Below, piece by piece: positions 37,802 through 50,589 of a stretch of 64,000 nucleotides of DNA; the first letter of the stretch is position 1; each line of letters begins with the position of its first letter. Below the pieces are notes generated by a model. It was not told where the DNA came from and ran no database searches. It was given only the letters and a program-made list of their open reading frames with translations. Source of the DNA: Gorsachius magnificus (lineage: Eukaryota; Chordata; Aves; Pelecaniformes; Ardeidae); contig CM067109.1 in assembly GCA_034008185.1 (NCBI GenBank), positions 31,838,885 through 31,902,884 of the forward strand. The letters are read 5' to 3'. The translations under genes were made by a program, and so were the position numbers.

Positions 37802-39751
37802 GCCACGTAAGATTTTGAAATGGACAGGTGTTAGTTAACAAGACTTAAAGGATGGACTATGCCAAGGATGGACTTAGTGCAGAAAATATTAAGTAGATTT
37901 TTGAGGAGCAGAAGGATGCCTTTGCTTTGAGGGATATCCAAACATGTTGTATCCTTGTAGACCAGGTCTCCTCTCTTCTTATGTTGGTACTCATTCAATT
38001 GAGATTTCTTTTTTTTTTTTTAATTTATGTTTTGATATACTGAAACATTGGGAAGGAACCTCTGTGTTCTTGTGCTCTGTATTTGCTACACACACATGCA
38101 ACACAAACACCCCCCACCACCTATCTACCAACCTACAAATGTAGTTGCAGCCTTTCATTTTCACTATGACTTCAGTGTCTGTGATTGTGTGCTTACTTGT
38201 AGAAACCAATGTGTAGGATGCACTGAAGACTGTTCTGCCTCTTAGCACTGTCCTATCACTTCTTCCTGATTCTGTGATTGTTATATAAGGTAATGAAGTA
38301 TTATGTGAGAAATAAGAAACAAGGATAATTCTGTGGCTGAAACAGTTATCTCTCGAACTCAGCAAACCAGTTCGTTATTGGTGGAATAACAAAAGTCACT
38401 TTTCTGTTAATATTATGATACCTATAGATATTTTGTTTCTTAAAAAAAATTTAATATACTTTTGATCTATTTGGTAATTCAAATTATCCTCCTTCTAGGA
38501 ATAGAATAATTAGATTCTGAGTTATCCTACTAAAAAAGATTAAATGTCTTCAGTTAAATTTTTAGAAGCTCAGTGAGATTAATGAATTGAATCTTTTCTC
38601 TGCGCTTATTTTTTCTAGTTTTCCTTGAAGCTGATACTGTCGTTATGAAATTGGATCTTAAATACCTGAATTTCTATAAAATTTTGAAAAATGTGTTTGT
38701 GGGAAGGACTTGGGTGTTCAGATATAATTGTGCAGTATGTCTCCTCTTCCAGTTTTCTCTGTTCTGATGTATTTCTTAAGGAGGAGTAACTGCTGAACAT
38801 TCATTAGTTCAGTCAGTAGAATTGCAAATGTAAGATTTTTTTTTTCTGTAGAGAAGTGAGAATGTTGAAATGAAATAGTGTGGTGAAAATATAAAGCTTG
38901 GATGTTGTTCTAAATTATTAAAATTTGGATGTCAATAAAAAAAATTTCTTCTTTCTTAGGCCACTATAAAATAGATTTAAAGACCCATTGGCTGCAAATT
39001 TATATCCAGTTGCATGACTGTTGTCTTGGTCAGATACGCATTTGCAGTTGGTGAAAAATGTTTCTCTCTGGAGCAAATGTCTTTTTGTTTTTGTTTTTTG
39101 TTGGTTTTTTTTTTCTTTTTATAGTATTCAAGCAGTTTGAATTTAGAAAGCTAGGATTTTTTGTTTGTATGGGGTTTTTTTTGACTACTTGGGATGAGAT
39201 CCTGTAACAAATCACAGGTTACCTTTACTTAATGTTAGCAGAAAAACAAGTGGTTGAGGACATACTCAACACTATCCATGTCTTGCAGATAATGTTTTTC
39301 TTTGTGGTGCTCTTCTGCAAACTGTGGATGTCATTTCTGCATTGTACATTGAAACCTGAGGTGAATAAAAATTTAATTTGCCTATTCCAAATTGCCAGAT
39401 TGTTAGAAGAATAGGGACATAATGAGTTCTTGACAGTGTACTTGACTCGCTATGCTCACTTCCAGTTAGCCATTTGTAGAAGATGCTCATTGAATTCTTA
39501 AAAATCTTTACAAATTTTAATACTTTTTATACTATCCTTCCACCCACAATTTTACCTTATTTATACCTTTTGATAATCTTTCTGTCTTGTTTTGGGTCAG
39601 GTGCTTGAACTTTCTGGACTAAAACCAGTAGGGTATTTGTAGTCAGGGGGTTCCTTTGCCTGCTGATAGTGGTTCTGTTTAGGAAACTGACTTCAAGATT
39701 GTAAGTATTTATATTTAGGAGCACTCTCAGTAAGACATGCAACAGACTGCA

Positions 39752-39785
39752 TTTTTTTTTTCATTGGAAAAAAAAAAAAAAAAAA
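39752..39785. repeat. T10 / A18 inverted runs
   Basis: Ten T and eighteen A separated by six bases (cattgg), able to form a small hairpin. On either strand it also resembles a retroposon poly-A tail, but no retroposed body was recognised beside it. Confidence 0.85.
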
Positions 39786-40249
39786 CCACCGCTGCCCTGG
39801 AAACTTTCTGTTTATGTTCAGTCTGCCTTATTTTGCTTTTTTAATGTTTCTAATAATGGATATTACCAGGTGTAAGTATTATTTATGACATTTCATTTCT
39901 CTTTTATTAAACTCAAGGTTATTTGAAATTTAAGATCCAGAACATGACTTTAAAAGCACTTCCCGTATTTGGATAGCTATGGCATCTGTGGTAGAGATGT
40001 ATTTCCTCTCTTAAAGAGAAACAAGGAAGTCAAGGAAGTTAATGACTAGTGCAGTGTATTTGGATGATGCCAATAATCTCTCAACATACCTATAGTACAG
40101 CATGGAATAAATCTAAGCTGACATTTGGTTGTGTCAAAAAAGGCATTAAAATTCTGTGTTGTTCTTTAAGGTGACAAAGGAATCTGTAGCTTTTTTCCCC
40201 CTACTACTGCCATTTTAGAACTGCATCAAAGGCTTAGTCTTTATCAAAG

Positions 40250-40271
40250 AATAATAAATAAATAATAAATA
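40250..40271. repeat. Exact 11-bp tandem duplication
   Basis: aataataaata occurs twice head to tail, inside an AAT-rich stretch that continues to about 40283. Confidence 0.85.
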
Positions 40272-42199
40272 AGAAAAATAAGATAAACAATTATCTTGGA
40301 CTACTAATACAACAAAAATAGTTCATGTAATTAACATTTTTATTTGAAAACTATGTGTTTGGTACTCTTAATAAGAGTGGAGACAGAATTTAATCAGAAA
40401 CTATAGTTTGTAAGGAAGACATGATTTTTATAAGTCTTACCTCATGCTCCCTGTTCTTACATGTTACTGTAAATGACTTTGCCCCATCTAAAGCTAAAGT
40501 TAAAATATTTCATTTACTAAAAATAAAAATACAGAAATACTACATTCATGATATTATAGTAATGTTTTGAAAACATTTTATGTCAGTTTAAAAATAGCTT
40601 ATTAATGATGAGCATGTTTATTTATTTATTTGGCATTCTGAAGTATGGATATAACGTTAGTAAGGAATGATTATTTTTTGTAATATGACTATTTCCAAGT
40701 AAGCTTTTACAAGGTACATTAACATATTTTTTTTCTGGTTTACACTTTATATATTTGCAGAAGAAGCATTTCCCGTTAGTATAAAGCTGTTTCATGAGTT
40801 TGAATTTGCATTTATATACAGTCTGAAGACAACTTATCTTTAACCTTGATGTCCAGCAATTTTGTGTAAGCTTAGAAAGCTGTAGTTTCTTAGCAAGAAT
40901 TTCACTGGGTACTATTTGTGTGAGAAGTTTAGGGCATGGGGGCAATCTGTTTCTAAATTTAAAGTGGGGTTTTATGAATTAAAGCTTCAGGTCGTAAGTA
41001 CATCTTATTCATAGTGCATTTAGAATAGCAAACATTTTTTGAATGCTTGGCAAATCTTTCATAAAAAGTGAAAGTGAGGGGATGGAAAACAATGAAAGGC
41101 TAGTGAAGGCTTTTCCTTGGAGAAACACTTAAAATGTTTCATAATGATTTATTTATATTTATTATATGTTTACTTTATATTTTAGAAACATTTCAAATTT
41201 ATTATGTATTTATTTTATATTTACGTGTTTTTATCACGATGATGAATTCCAAGACAATCTGGTTTAGATTGCTACTTCTAAACCTAGCAGTACTAGGTAA
41301 ATATTTCCACTAGTCTATTAACTGAACTTTTATTATAGCATTTAGCAAACAAAATCTCTTAGATTGTAAGTATGCTGACTTCCATTGAATCTCTGTCCAT
41401 TGCAGTAAGAAATAGAAGAATAAAATTTATTTTTTTCTTTTAGGTTTGATCTACTTAGGAAAATCTCTAACCAAAATTTCATCATTCATTATTGTCTTAA
41501 TTTTTTTAAATTTTTAATTCTGAATAGGGGTTATCTGGTGCTAAGCTTTTTAATGATTTGAACTTAAAAGATGAATTTAACTCTTTACACTTAGAGAATA
41601 ATATTTTTAAATGGGAGCCAGAAGAAAAATAGTTTTCACATTATAGAAAAATTCTTCTGCTCTTTTGATTTTTCTAATGCAAAGAATGTTTAACTTGTGT
41701 GCAATTGTTTTAAATTTTCACTCTGAAAGACTGACAGAAAACTTCTGTGAGTTTTCCATTATGTTAGCACCTGGCTAAATTGAAATTTTTTTCAGAAAAA
41801 CTGAAGTGTAGTGATCCAGTACATTGAACTCTCAATACCTTCCCCAGTATTCTTTGAACTCTAGCTTTTGTTAAAAAATGTTCGGTCTTTATTTGGTGCT
41901 ACACAGCCATGAGAGGATGTACAAGGAAAAAACTCTCTCTGTGTATTTTGCTTCTAATAAAGTTCCAGAAATGAAGACATAGACATAATGGACATCTTCT
42001 AACCTAGGTGGGAATGAAGGCAATCAGGTCATGAAGCTAGTGGTACATGCTAGGAGAGTTTGGGATTGGATCAATTTAACAAAATGATGACCTCGCCATG
42101 CAGAATTTTTATAGGTAGAAATACTAGGCCTAAACAGGAAAAATAGTTTCTGGTTGCTGGCAACTTGACCAGAATGGTGTCACTGGCTATATGTGATAC

Positions 42200-43565
42200 A
42201 GTTGAAAGAGATAAAAGAGCAAGAATGGTCTTGAAGTACAGTAGTCATGGGAGACAACAGTTATCAACTAAAGTGAGATTTATAGATTGTCAGTGATATG
42301 CCAGAACTGGTTATGGAGCATGTAAGAGATGTAACCAATGGGGTAGTGCTGAGTAGTCCACAGGATCTGGTGCAAAATCTTGCAATATGAGCATCTGTCA
42401 GTAAAAGTGACTGTTACATGCTGCAAATCAATATAAAAAATGAAGGACAAAAAAACCCACAAAAGCAATGGCAGAACACCCTCCCCACACACCTGTTAAT
42501 GTGCACAGCTTCAAGGCAATAAGCAAAACAGCTTGTTGAAAAGAAGGTAAAATGTACAGTAAAGAAAATTAAATTCCATGTAGTCAGTGGAGGATGTTTG
42601 AAGAAGAGGACACATACAATAAGAAAGATTTAACAAATGGCAAAAATTTAACAAGCAATGTTAAACATGTTGGTGAAAGAAATCATTGGAGGCAAGAATG
42701 CATCCATTAAAAGCTGAAGTTACAGTCAGATGAAGGAAACAGCATCATAAAATCTGGCAGACTAAATTTACATATGCAGTAAAGCAATAAAAACAAGATG
42801 AGGATCAGCTAGCAAAAGAAGGAAACTATTGAGGACTTGGGCATGGGAACACTGTTGGAAAGGTTTTAGGGCCAGCTTGTACAGATGCTAAATGAATTTC
42901 TCACAATGCTATTCCCTGTGGAGAACTCCCATGCCAGAGCTTCCCTTCATAGAGAGCTCATCAGAGGTTGTGTTTGAAATTGAAATGCCTACAGAAGTGT
43001 GGAGCATATGCACATACGTTCATGTTTGTAGTGAAATAAAAATGAGTAAGTTACTGGACTAGCTGGCATTCACTGCAGAGTTCTTAAGGAACTCAAGCAT
43101 AAAATATCTGAATTACTAATGGACGTTTATAACCTCTTGCTTAGGGCTGCCTTATCCCCTGAGGACTGCAGGGTGACAAATGCGATATTAGGTATTTTGC
43201 TTATTTGTTTTTGGTTTTTTAATGTTTCTGTACATGATCCAGGGACTGTGGGACATTAGGCCATGCAAATGCAATGGACAAAGTAGCAGAAATGATAATA
43301 GAAAGTGGAATGTATGGACAGTTGAGTAAGAATCATTTGGGAAAAGTGTTTAGAAGATTGTTTTGAAAGGATTAAAAATCATAGAAAAAATGTTTTGCTT
43401 GATGTAGTCCATTTGGATTTCTAAAAGATTCTTTTTTTGCAGCCACCCATTAAAAGCTTCTCAGGAGACTAAGCATTAGCGGGATAAAAGGGAATATCTT
43501 AGAATGCCTAAAGAATGCTTTAAAACATAGGAAATAGAAGGGTAGGGGCAATGTATCATCAGGTA
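42200..43565 (+). mobile_element. Ancient CR1/L3-like LINE fragment
   Basis: This 1.4-kb stretch follows, word by word but with many changes, an old CR1/L3-type LINE best known from reptile genomes. Landmarks are gtagtcatgggagac at 42241-42255 (the V-M-G-D motif near the end of the endonuclease domain), caggatctggtgcaaaat, ctggactagctggcattcac then gagttcttaaggaactcaag, and gtccatttggatttctaa then cagg.gactaagcatt.gcgg. These last correspond to the reverse transcriptase region around 43050-43490. It is riddled with stops and indels, including a T-rich insertion at about 43195-43225. It is much older than the CR1 copies elsewhere in the window. The 5' boundary is a guess and family assignment is from memory. 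Confidence 0.75.
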
Positions 43566-44490
43566 AATTTAAAAAGTGAAGTTACACAAATTGTGTAGCT
43601 TTATATAACTTTGACAACATGTTGTTTTATTAAGCAACAATTATTTCACCTTTTTTTGCTGTCATTCATGTTAAGTATAATACAGAGGCCTTAATACTTG
43701 GAATTTATTTTATTTGAGTGACTGGAAAATGATCTGTTTGTTTTGTACACACTTAAATTTGTTGATTCATTATCATATTTATCTAAAGAGGAATAGCATT
43801 GCACTACTATTATGTAAACAAGAAAGTAATTTTTGTGCCTTTGTTTTATAATATTGATTATAGCTAATTATGTGTAGAAGAATAATTTGGTTATTGGTGA
43901 TACTGTTCTTTAATATGCCATTGTATATTTAAAGTTAGTTTTATTAAATGCTTTTTAATGTTCATTTCCTTTTATGTGAGAGATCATGTTAAGGCAGAGT
44001 AGAAAAGAATTTAGTTGATTTTATCCAATTTTAGTGCATATTTTTTATAGTTGTTGTAAAGTAAGTTTAGCTGGGGCCATTACTTAAAAGTTGTGACTAA
44101 AAAATATTTCTTGAAGTCTTTAATACCTTCAACTTCTGTGTGTCAGATTTTTAGCCTTAATTCTTCTGGTGTGTCTGTTCCATTTTGTCTTTTTATTTTA
44201 AAGATGTAGCAAAGTGAACATATAGTAATACACATGAAGAAATTTTATTTAAGTTATAGCAGAGAGTTGAATAATAGATGATTTATTATGAAATAATTAA
44301 AGAGAGAGGTGTTTTATTTGCTCAAATACATGCTGACTTCAAATATACGCTGAAATTATTAAGGGCATTTGGGGGTTGTGTGTTTTCCTAATTAGTAACA
44401 TTATCACATTATTAGTATTTTTACTTGGTTTAGGAAAATACTTGACAACAGTGTAGCATCAGCTATTCAGGCATTTTGTTATGAGGAGAT
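43566..44490. other. Unique AT-rich sequence, nothing recognised
   Basis: A very AT-rich stretch without visible repeat family, splice-framed open frame or RNA gene. Confidence 0.55.
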
Positions 44491-44770
44491 CATAGAATCC
44501 CAGAATGGTTTGGGTTGGAAGAGACCTGTAGAGGCCATCTAGCCCAACCCCCCCATGCAGTGAGCAGGGACATCTTCAACTGGATCAGGTTGCTCAGAGC
44601 CCGGTCCCACCTGAGCTTGAATGTTCCCAGGGATGGGGCCTCCACCACCTCTCTGGGCAACCCGTTCCAGTGTTTCACCACCCTTACTGTAAAAAATTCC
44701 TTCCTTATACCTAGCATGAATCTGTTCCCCTTCTTTCTTAAAAGCCCCCTTTAAGTATTGAAAGGCTGCA
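44491..44770 (-). mobile_element. CR1 LINE, antisense 3' end
   Basis: Starts on the + strand with catagaatcccagaatggtt then gggttggaagagacc, the complement of the CR1 3' terminus, and continues into the coding C-terminus. On the minus strand 44490-44717 includes [20 protein letters not shown] and [15 protein letters not shown], matching the copy at 15775-16215. It is 5'-truncated near 44770. One octamer remains at the 3' end. Confidence 0.95.
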
Positions 44771-46504
44771 GATGGGGAGACAGGAAGTAATTCCACAAAA
44801 GAAAAAAAATGTTTCTTAATGTTGTTTATATTTTTCATGTGTGAGAAGTTTGTATTTAAAATATGAATGGGTACAAAAGTTAGTACAAAACATTGATAAA
44901 TGTTTTGGGTACAAACCATTTTGTTTCCCAGAAACAAATTAGCACTTGAGGCTCTAAATTGTTTACCTGAATTCAGAAGCTCTTCAAAACTCTGTGATAC
45001 ACTCGTCTGTTGCCTAAGAAAATTATATACTAGTGGACATTTTGGAAGAAAATCCCTGTAAATTTAAAATGTAAACTCTTCCAGGTGATTTTAAGAACAA
45101 GGGGAAGAAATGGTGCTTTTTTTTACAAAAGAAAGGCTCGGATGTTATTTCTACTTCCTTAGTGTTGGTTAATGATGAAGGGAAAGTAGTTCAGTCCTTC
45201 CCTGAGGCTATATGATGTCTTTTGGCGCAAGTTTTGCAAGTAGGAAGAGAGGTCTGTGTTCTTCCACCTTGTATCTGCAGCAGTGAAAGGAGATAGATTG
45301 ATTGTTTACAACAGTATGTCTTTCTGAAGTAGGAAGATTTCTCGTGGTTTTGTCAAAGGCATCTATTTGGGTATCCATTCAAATCTAATTACAGGAGGAG
45401 AATAGTGCATTTTTTTTAAGTCATTTTAAAATTATCACTGAAACTGATGAATCCCAGTAATCAGAAAATTATTGTCAGTCTTCTGAATGATCTGGTTACA
45501 GCTTTAGCAGGCACAGCACAGTATCGTCTTATGTAGGTACCTGCAGCGCAGTGCTAATTCTTTAACTATTTGTGCCTTTGAGCTTCAAATTTTTATAAAT
45601 ACTGGTTATCTGCAAGCACTTGAAAGATGTAAGCATAGAGGGAAAGAATGAGTCAAGTTGGTACAAAGCAACACAAGTAGGACAAATGCACAAAAGGTAA
45701 GTGACTTGATCTTCAAAAGTGTTGAGGACACCAGCAACGATATATGTATAGTAAATGTGTTTTCACTCTGTTATTTTTGTGTAACCAAAGTAGATACAGA
45801 TTTTAGGCAAACTGTTTGGTTTTGTTCTAGCCTGTGCTTTACAGTCTATGTGCCTGCTGGGATCTCTTTGTAGCACCATTCTGCATAGCATGCATGGAGC
45901 CAGCAGGTTCCTCAAAATTGTGATCCCATTAGAAAGTGTGGGATCCTTTGAGGAACTTGGCTTTGTAAAATTAATACAAAGTGAAACGTCCAATCATACT
46001 GTATGCTGAACTGTCTGAAAATGTGTATATTCCTTGGCTAATGCATATATAAAAAATGTATTTTATAATATAGTGTATGTATTTTATAGGTCAAGCTGTT
46101 ATAGTAGCACAAAAGTGTTTTTTTAGGCTGAGGTTTTGTGTTTTACATAGCTTTATATACTCAGGTGTTCAGGTGCTAAGGGGGAGAGGTAAGATTTATT
46201 GAAAACTAAGTGAAAAATTACTACCACTTTAAAAGACCAGGTTTTTTAATACTGGGGATGTTCATAGTTTTGCGTGTAACTCCACTTTCTTCTTCTGTAG
46301 TTTAGTCTCTGAAGATACTGCTTTAACCTTTAGAGTAGTCTAATTGAAGTATGTGCAATTATAGTTTATAGTTGAAAGTATTAATGAATAGGATACTGTG
46401 ATTTGAACTGAGAGGTGTTTAAAGCTAAAGCAGTGCTTCAGTAGTAAAAGCAAAGGAGTGAGATTAAAGAGATTTGCAGTCTTTCGTGACATTGCTTCAG
46501 ATCA
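44771..46504. other. Unique sequence with one exon-like segment
   Basis: AT-rich DNA with no mobile element recognised. The exon-like segment at 45617-45696 is listed separately. Confidence 0.5.
45617..45696 (+). other. Candidate 80-nt exon (unconfirmed)
   Basis: It ends in caaaag directly before a perfect donor GTAAGTG (from 45697). The acceptor is weaker (actggttatctgcaag, AG at 45615-45616). A single frame is open throughout, beginning HLKDVSIEGKNESSWYKATQ, and is rich in charged residues; the DNA is purine-rich, as exons often are. No known protein is recognised. It is one of the better exon-like segments in the window, but it remains unproven. Confidence 0.25.
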
Positions 46505-46611
46505 GGTCTGTGACCTGAGGCAGTTGAATCTGTGTCTGTATAATGGAATAATACTGCACTTTTAGTGAAAACTGTAGGGACTGGCTAATGAAAATCAGAG
46601 CTAGGTAATAT
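46505..46611 (+). mobile_element. MIR-like ancient SINE relic with L2-like tail
   Basis: tctgtgacctgaggcagtt resembles ctgtgaccttgggcaagt of the MIR core. It is followed by tctgtgtctgtataatggaa then taatact (family: tcatctgtaaaatggggataata), and ends actggctaatgaaaatcaga then gctaggtaat, close to the ancient tail tactgatgaaaagcgc...gagctaggtat. The order of blocks is correct across about 105 bases. Strong divergence fits an element older than the bird radiation. Confidence 0.6.
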
Positions 46612-46903
46612 GTTTTTAGCAATATGAGCCTATAAATACAACTTCGCTATAAAATGTTTTTGTGTATTAGAATCTAGAAGTATGTGTCAGGGCATGGGTT
46701 TGAACCTCGACTTCCTGGAGTCCAAGGTAATGAGAAGCAGTAATTTAGAAGTGGTCGCCATTAAGAAGTCTACTCTAGTTGCCACCTTCAGATAAATTAC
46801 ATAATATTTTTATCTTGGTCCTACCTAGTCAAGTCCCAACCAGTTTACTGGGTTCTTTTCTACCAGTTATTTTTGTTCAATATTTGTCAGCGTAGTGGGT
46901 GTC

Positions 46904-48059
46904 TGTGGTGAGGTGCTGGCAACAGGGTGGCTGCAAGGCAGCCCCTGTGAGGAGAGGCCAGGGCTGCTGGACACAGCTCATTCCAGCCAGCTCCAGCGGA
47001 CCCACCACAGAGCATGGCTGAGCCCCTCAGCCAAGGTGGTATGGCCTCTGGGAAATAATATTTAAGAAAGGGGAAAAAGTGCTGCACAGCAGAGTGTGAG
47101 AGAGGAGTGAGGAAAAAGTGTGAGAAACAGCCCTGCCAGGCACCAAGGTCAGTGAAGAAGGAGGAGAGGAGGTGCTTCAGGCACTAGAGCAGAGGTTCTC
47201 CTGCAACCCCTAGAGAAGACTGTGGCGGAGCACATTTCCACACTGCAGCCCATGAAGATGCCCTGAAGGAAGCTGGAGCCATGGAGAGCATGTGCCAGGG
47301 CAGGCTCCTGGAGCTGTGGCCTGTGGGGGGAGCCTCGCAGGAGCAGGTGTTCTGGCAGGAAGTGTGGTCCATGTGGGACCCTGAGGGGAGACCTTATCAC
47401 CCTCTCCAACTGCCTGAAAGGAGGTTGTAGTGAGCTGGGTTTGGTCTCTTCTCCCGAGTAATGGGCAGTTGGATGAGGGGAAATGGCCTCAAGTTGCACC
47501 AGGGGAGGTTTAGGTTGTACATTGGGAAATTTTTTTTCACCCAATTTCAAGGGTTAAGCATTGGAACGGGCTGCCCAGGGAAGTGGTGGAGTCCCCATCC
47601 ATGGAGGTATTTAAAGATGAGTAGATGAGTGGTGGGATGACAATGTTAGGTTAATAGTTGGACTTGGTGATCTTAAAGGTATTTTCCAACCTAAACGATA
47701 CTATGATTCTATGATTGCACCCAGTGGAATGGACCCATGTTGGAGAAGTTCAGCAAGGACTGTATCTCATAGGAGGGACCCCACACTGGAGCAGGGGAAC
47801 AGTGTGAGGAGGAAGGAGTAGCAGTGAGGAGCTGTTATGGACTGACCTCAGCCCCCATTCCCCATGCCCCTGCACCCCTCGGGAACAGGAGGAGGTGAAA
47901 GAGTTGAGTCTGTTTACCCTGTGACAGTAATTTGTGAGTGATCTCTTTAACTTGAGCCATGATCTTTTCTATCTTATTTTCCCTCTGTCCTGTTGAGAAG
48001 AGGGCATGAGAGAATGGCTGGGTGGGTGTCTGGCAGCCAGCCAAGGTCAGCCCACCACA
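46904..48059 (+). mobile_element. Solo LTR, long ERVL-like, interrupted by CR1
   Basis: Starts tgtggtgaggtgctggcaac and ends aaggtcagcccaccaca, giving short inverted ends TGTGGTG/CACCACA. It has a TATA-like tatttaag at about 47059-47066 and the gagtgtgagagaggagtgag block, followed by several imperfect repeats of the type ggagcagg/ctggagc. A CR1 at 47381-47716 splits it; the two LTR parts total about 820 bases. The U5-like end (ttaacttgagccatgatctt onward) is shared with the mosaic LTR at 37214-37801. No clear target duplication is visible (gtgtc and gtcag). No retroviral genes remain; the open frame at 47149-47550 on the minus strand is incidental. Confidence 0.9.
47381..47716 (+). mobile_element. 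CR1 LINE nested in the LTR
   Basis: Begins ctgaggggagaccttatcac (C-terminal ORF2 coding, L-R-G-D-L-I) and ends ttccaacctaaacgatacta then tgattctatgatt. It lies entirely inside the LTR 46904-48059, which resumes with cacccagtggaatggaccc. It is the same subfamily as 711-936 and 14914-15607. The coding part has stops and an insertion (ttttttttcacccaatttc). The nesting shows this CR1 group was still moving after the LTR had inserted. Confidence 0.95.
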
Positions 48060-50589
48060 GTCAGTTTTGCTTTTAACAATTTAGCATGTCATCTTTTGCA
48101 GTGTCTGTAGCTGGTACAAATCAGTAATTCTCATTTAGTGCCTGAACCTGTCCAAGCATAAGTTCCTGTTGGAGGCTGCCTTCTTTTTGGCTCAATTTTT
48201 AGTGAACAAAGTTGATCTGTGGAGAAATTTCCTCTTTCCTGGCAGTTCTCTCAACTCTGCCTTTTTGAATTTTTGTGGAGAGGTGCTCTTAGAGCATTTG
48301 GACCTGTGGCATTCTTGAACCTGGCTGTGAATGTGAAAGCTTCCTGATCTTAGGCAGAAGAAGATTTACTGTTTTTTGTACAGAGATACAGTTGCTTCCC
48401 AAGTACCCTATCCTGAAGTCAAGATGACTGTCAGCATCCACTGTCAGTATGACCTGATTAACTGGGTTACCATATGAGTTAAGATGTACTGTTTTCAGAA
48501 ACTGAAAGTAATACAGACATTTTTATCATGCTTACAGCCCAAATGAGTAAATGCTCTGAATCTTTTCTGGCTCCTTTCAAAGCCCTTATCATTGCATCGT
48601 GCAATGCTCCTGTACTCAGTGTTAGGGAAAAACAGGTCAGGCGCACTTGGGTAGCTCAGCAGAACAGACTGTCCGTGATCAGGTATGTGTAGAATATATG
48701 TGATGATTATAATTTCTTTATTAATTTTTTCACTTTCTTTTTTGTCCATTGGGACAACCATGAATCACCAGCACCTAGTGCTATTCAGAATCTGTAGGAT
48801 TCCCTGGCTATTCTTGGTGCTAGATAACTGCAAACTAGGTTTGGATATTATTTTCCTGTTGCTTAGAAATGACGTTCTCTGCTAATGCTCTGTCACAGCA
48901 CCTCATAAGCAGACAGATTAAAAATACTTGTTGTTAGAATGCAGTATTTTATTCTTGCACATTATTGATCCATAAACACTTTCAATCTATTGGTAGATCG
49001 CTGTTAAAAGACTGAGGAAAAAATTAAGAAACTGCACTTACAAAAGTCATCATTATAATGACAGGCAATTTAGTTTGAGGTAACTGGAGCAGTGAAGAGT
49101 GCAATCAATCATATCAGCAAGTATCTTTACAAATTTTATTAGTCTCTGACAAATGTTATACAGATCATCAAGGTCATTTCATAGTGAAGCTGGGATATTG
49201 TTTTCATATTCTTACAGCCTCAAAAGTGCTTTGAATAAACTGCATGTCCAGTTCCCTGGGGTTCTTGCAATGCAGTGAAGTAATGAGACTGGAAATAAGA
49301 ACAGATGCAAAATGAGGAGTTGCTTTTTCCTGTTTGTGTAGGGCACATTTTTAGGCTAACAGTTCTAAATTTGGGGGAAAACAACTGGTTTAGTGACAGT
49401 CACTGTCAGGTGTTAAGTCTTCCTGTCTTTCCAGTCCCTGTTAAATGTCTTTACCCTAGTAGAGCACATTCCATGGGCCTTGGGTTAGGTATATTTGCAC
49501 AAGGCACTTACTGGATCTATTTCACACAAGAAAATTACTGCCAGACTTTGTAGCATGTGGAAACAAATTTGCGTCCCTTAGATAAGATCTCATGAAATTA
49601 CCCCCCCAACACACTGAAAACACAAAAGTTTTATTAATATAGATGCAATTCCAATTTTCGTAATATAAGTTTTTTCAATATATAGCAAGGATATTGTCCT
49701 TTTCCTTCAAAAAGCAAGTCTTTCCTTATTCCACTTCCTTGAAAGCATTTATCCAGTGATGAATGTTGGGGAGATACCAAATTTGATACTCCCCCAACTA
49801 TAAATTTTTATTTTTTTAAACAATTATCTTCTGCTGGTTATTTACTAATATATATGTCTATAGTCACTCTGCTGGATGAAAGTCCCAGCCTGGTGGGTGT
49901 GGTTGGTTTTGTTTTGGTTTTTTGGTGATTTTTTTTTTTACTTCTACTTTTATCTTTGAAACTGATTTGCTTTCTGAAGGGTTTGTCATCATGAACTGGA
50001 CTACTATTTGGCATTTTAAGTCATTAAGAAGAGTAAAGGGTAAAAACCACTATGCAAATCTGCTGGCAGCCATGGCTACAGTTGTTTTTATGCTATTACT
50101 ATACTGCTGTTTCAGCAGAATGGTTATTAGGTTATAACACTGTTCCAAAGTTTTCCTGTGTAGTAATATTCATTTAATTCTGCCAAGTAGTCCAGACTCC
50201 TTGGAATTTCTCGTTAAATCTCAAGGTTCCTAAAGTCTGTGAGACTTCGCTGATTATTTTAACTAGTGTGAGGAATATATGGAAACATATGGAAGAGAAA
50301 CCTGTTTCATCGGGGAGTTCCATTGCTTGCTACCATAGCTCATCATGTGATTTAGCTCTGTTTGGAAGTATATCTGTTTCAATAAAAAAAAATAGTTACA
50401 TTGCTTACACTGTTAATACTGGGAAGATGAAATGCTGTGAAATTTGAAACTTTATTTGAATTCCTAGTCTTCGGTTGTTCCCTGTCTTTCCACATAAGAA
50501 TTGTGGCTATAATTGTCTTTAGCTAAGATAATTTTTTCTTATGTTATCACCTCCTAGTGTATCTCGGGTGAGAGATCAGATCCTCACTG
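48060..50589. other. Unique sequence, nothing recognised
   Basis: No repeat family or gene is supported. A G/T-rich tract lies near 49895-49935. Confidence 0.5.

Larger units (their letters stand above)
37802..42199. other. Unique AT-rich sequence
   Basis: No mobile element recognised. It contains a G/T-rich tract near 39085-39115, a T10...A18 inverted homopolymer pair at 39752-39785, an exact 11-bp duplication at 40250-40271, and an AT-rich imperfect repeat at about 41158-41224. No gene is supported. Confidence 0.5.

Noticed and set aside
39752..39785. Possible retroposon poly-A tail
   Set aside because: No retroposed gene or SINE body is recognisable on either side.
47149..47550. 133-codon open frame on the minus strand
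   Set aside because: It runs antisense through the LTR and the nested CR1; incidental.
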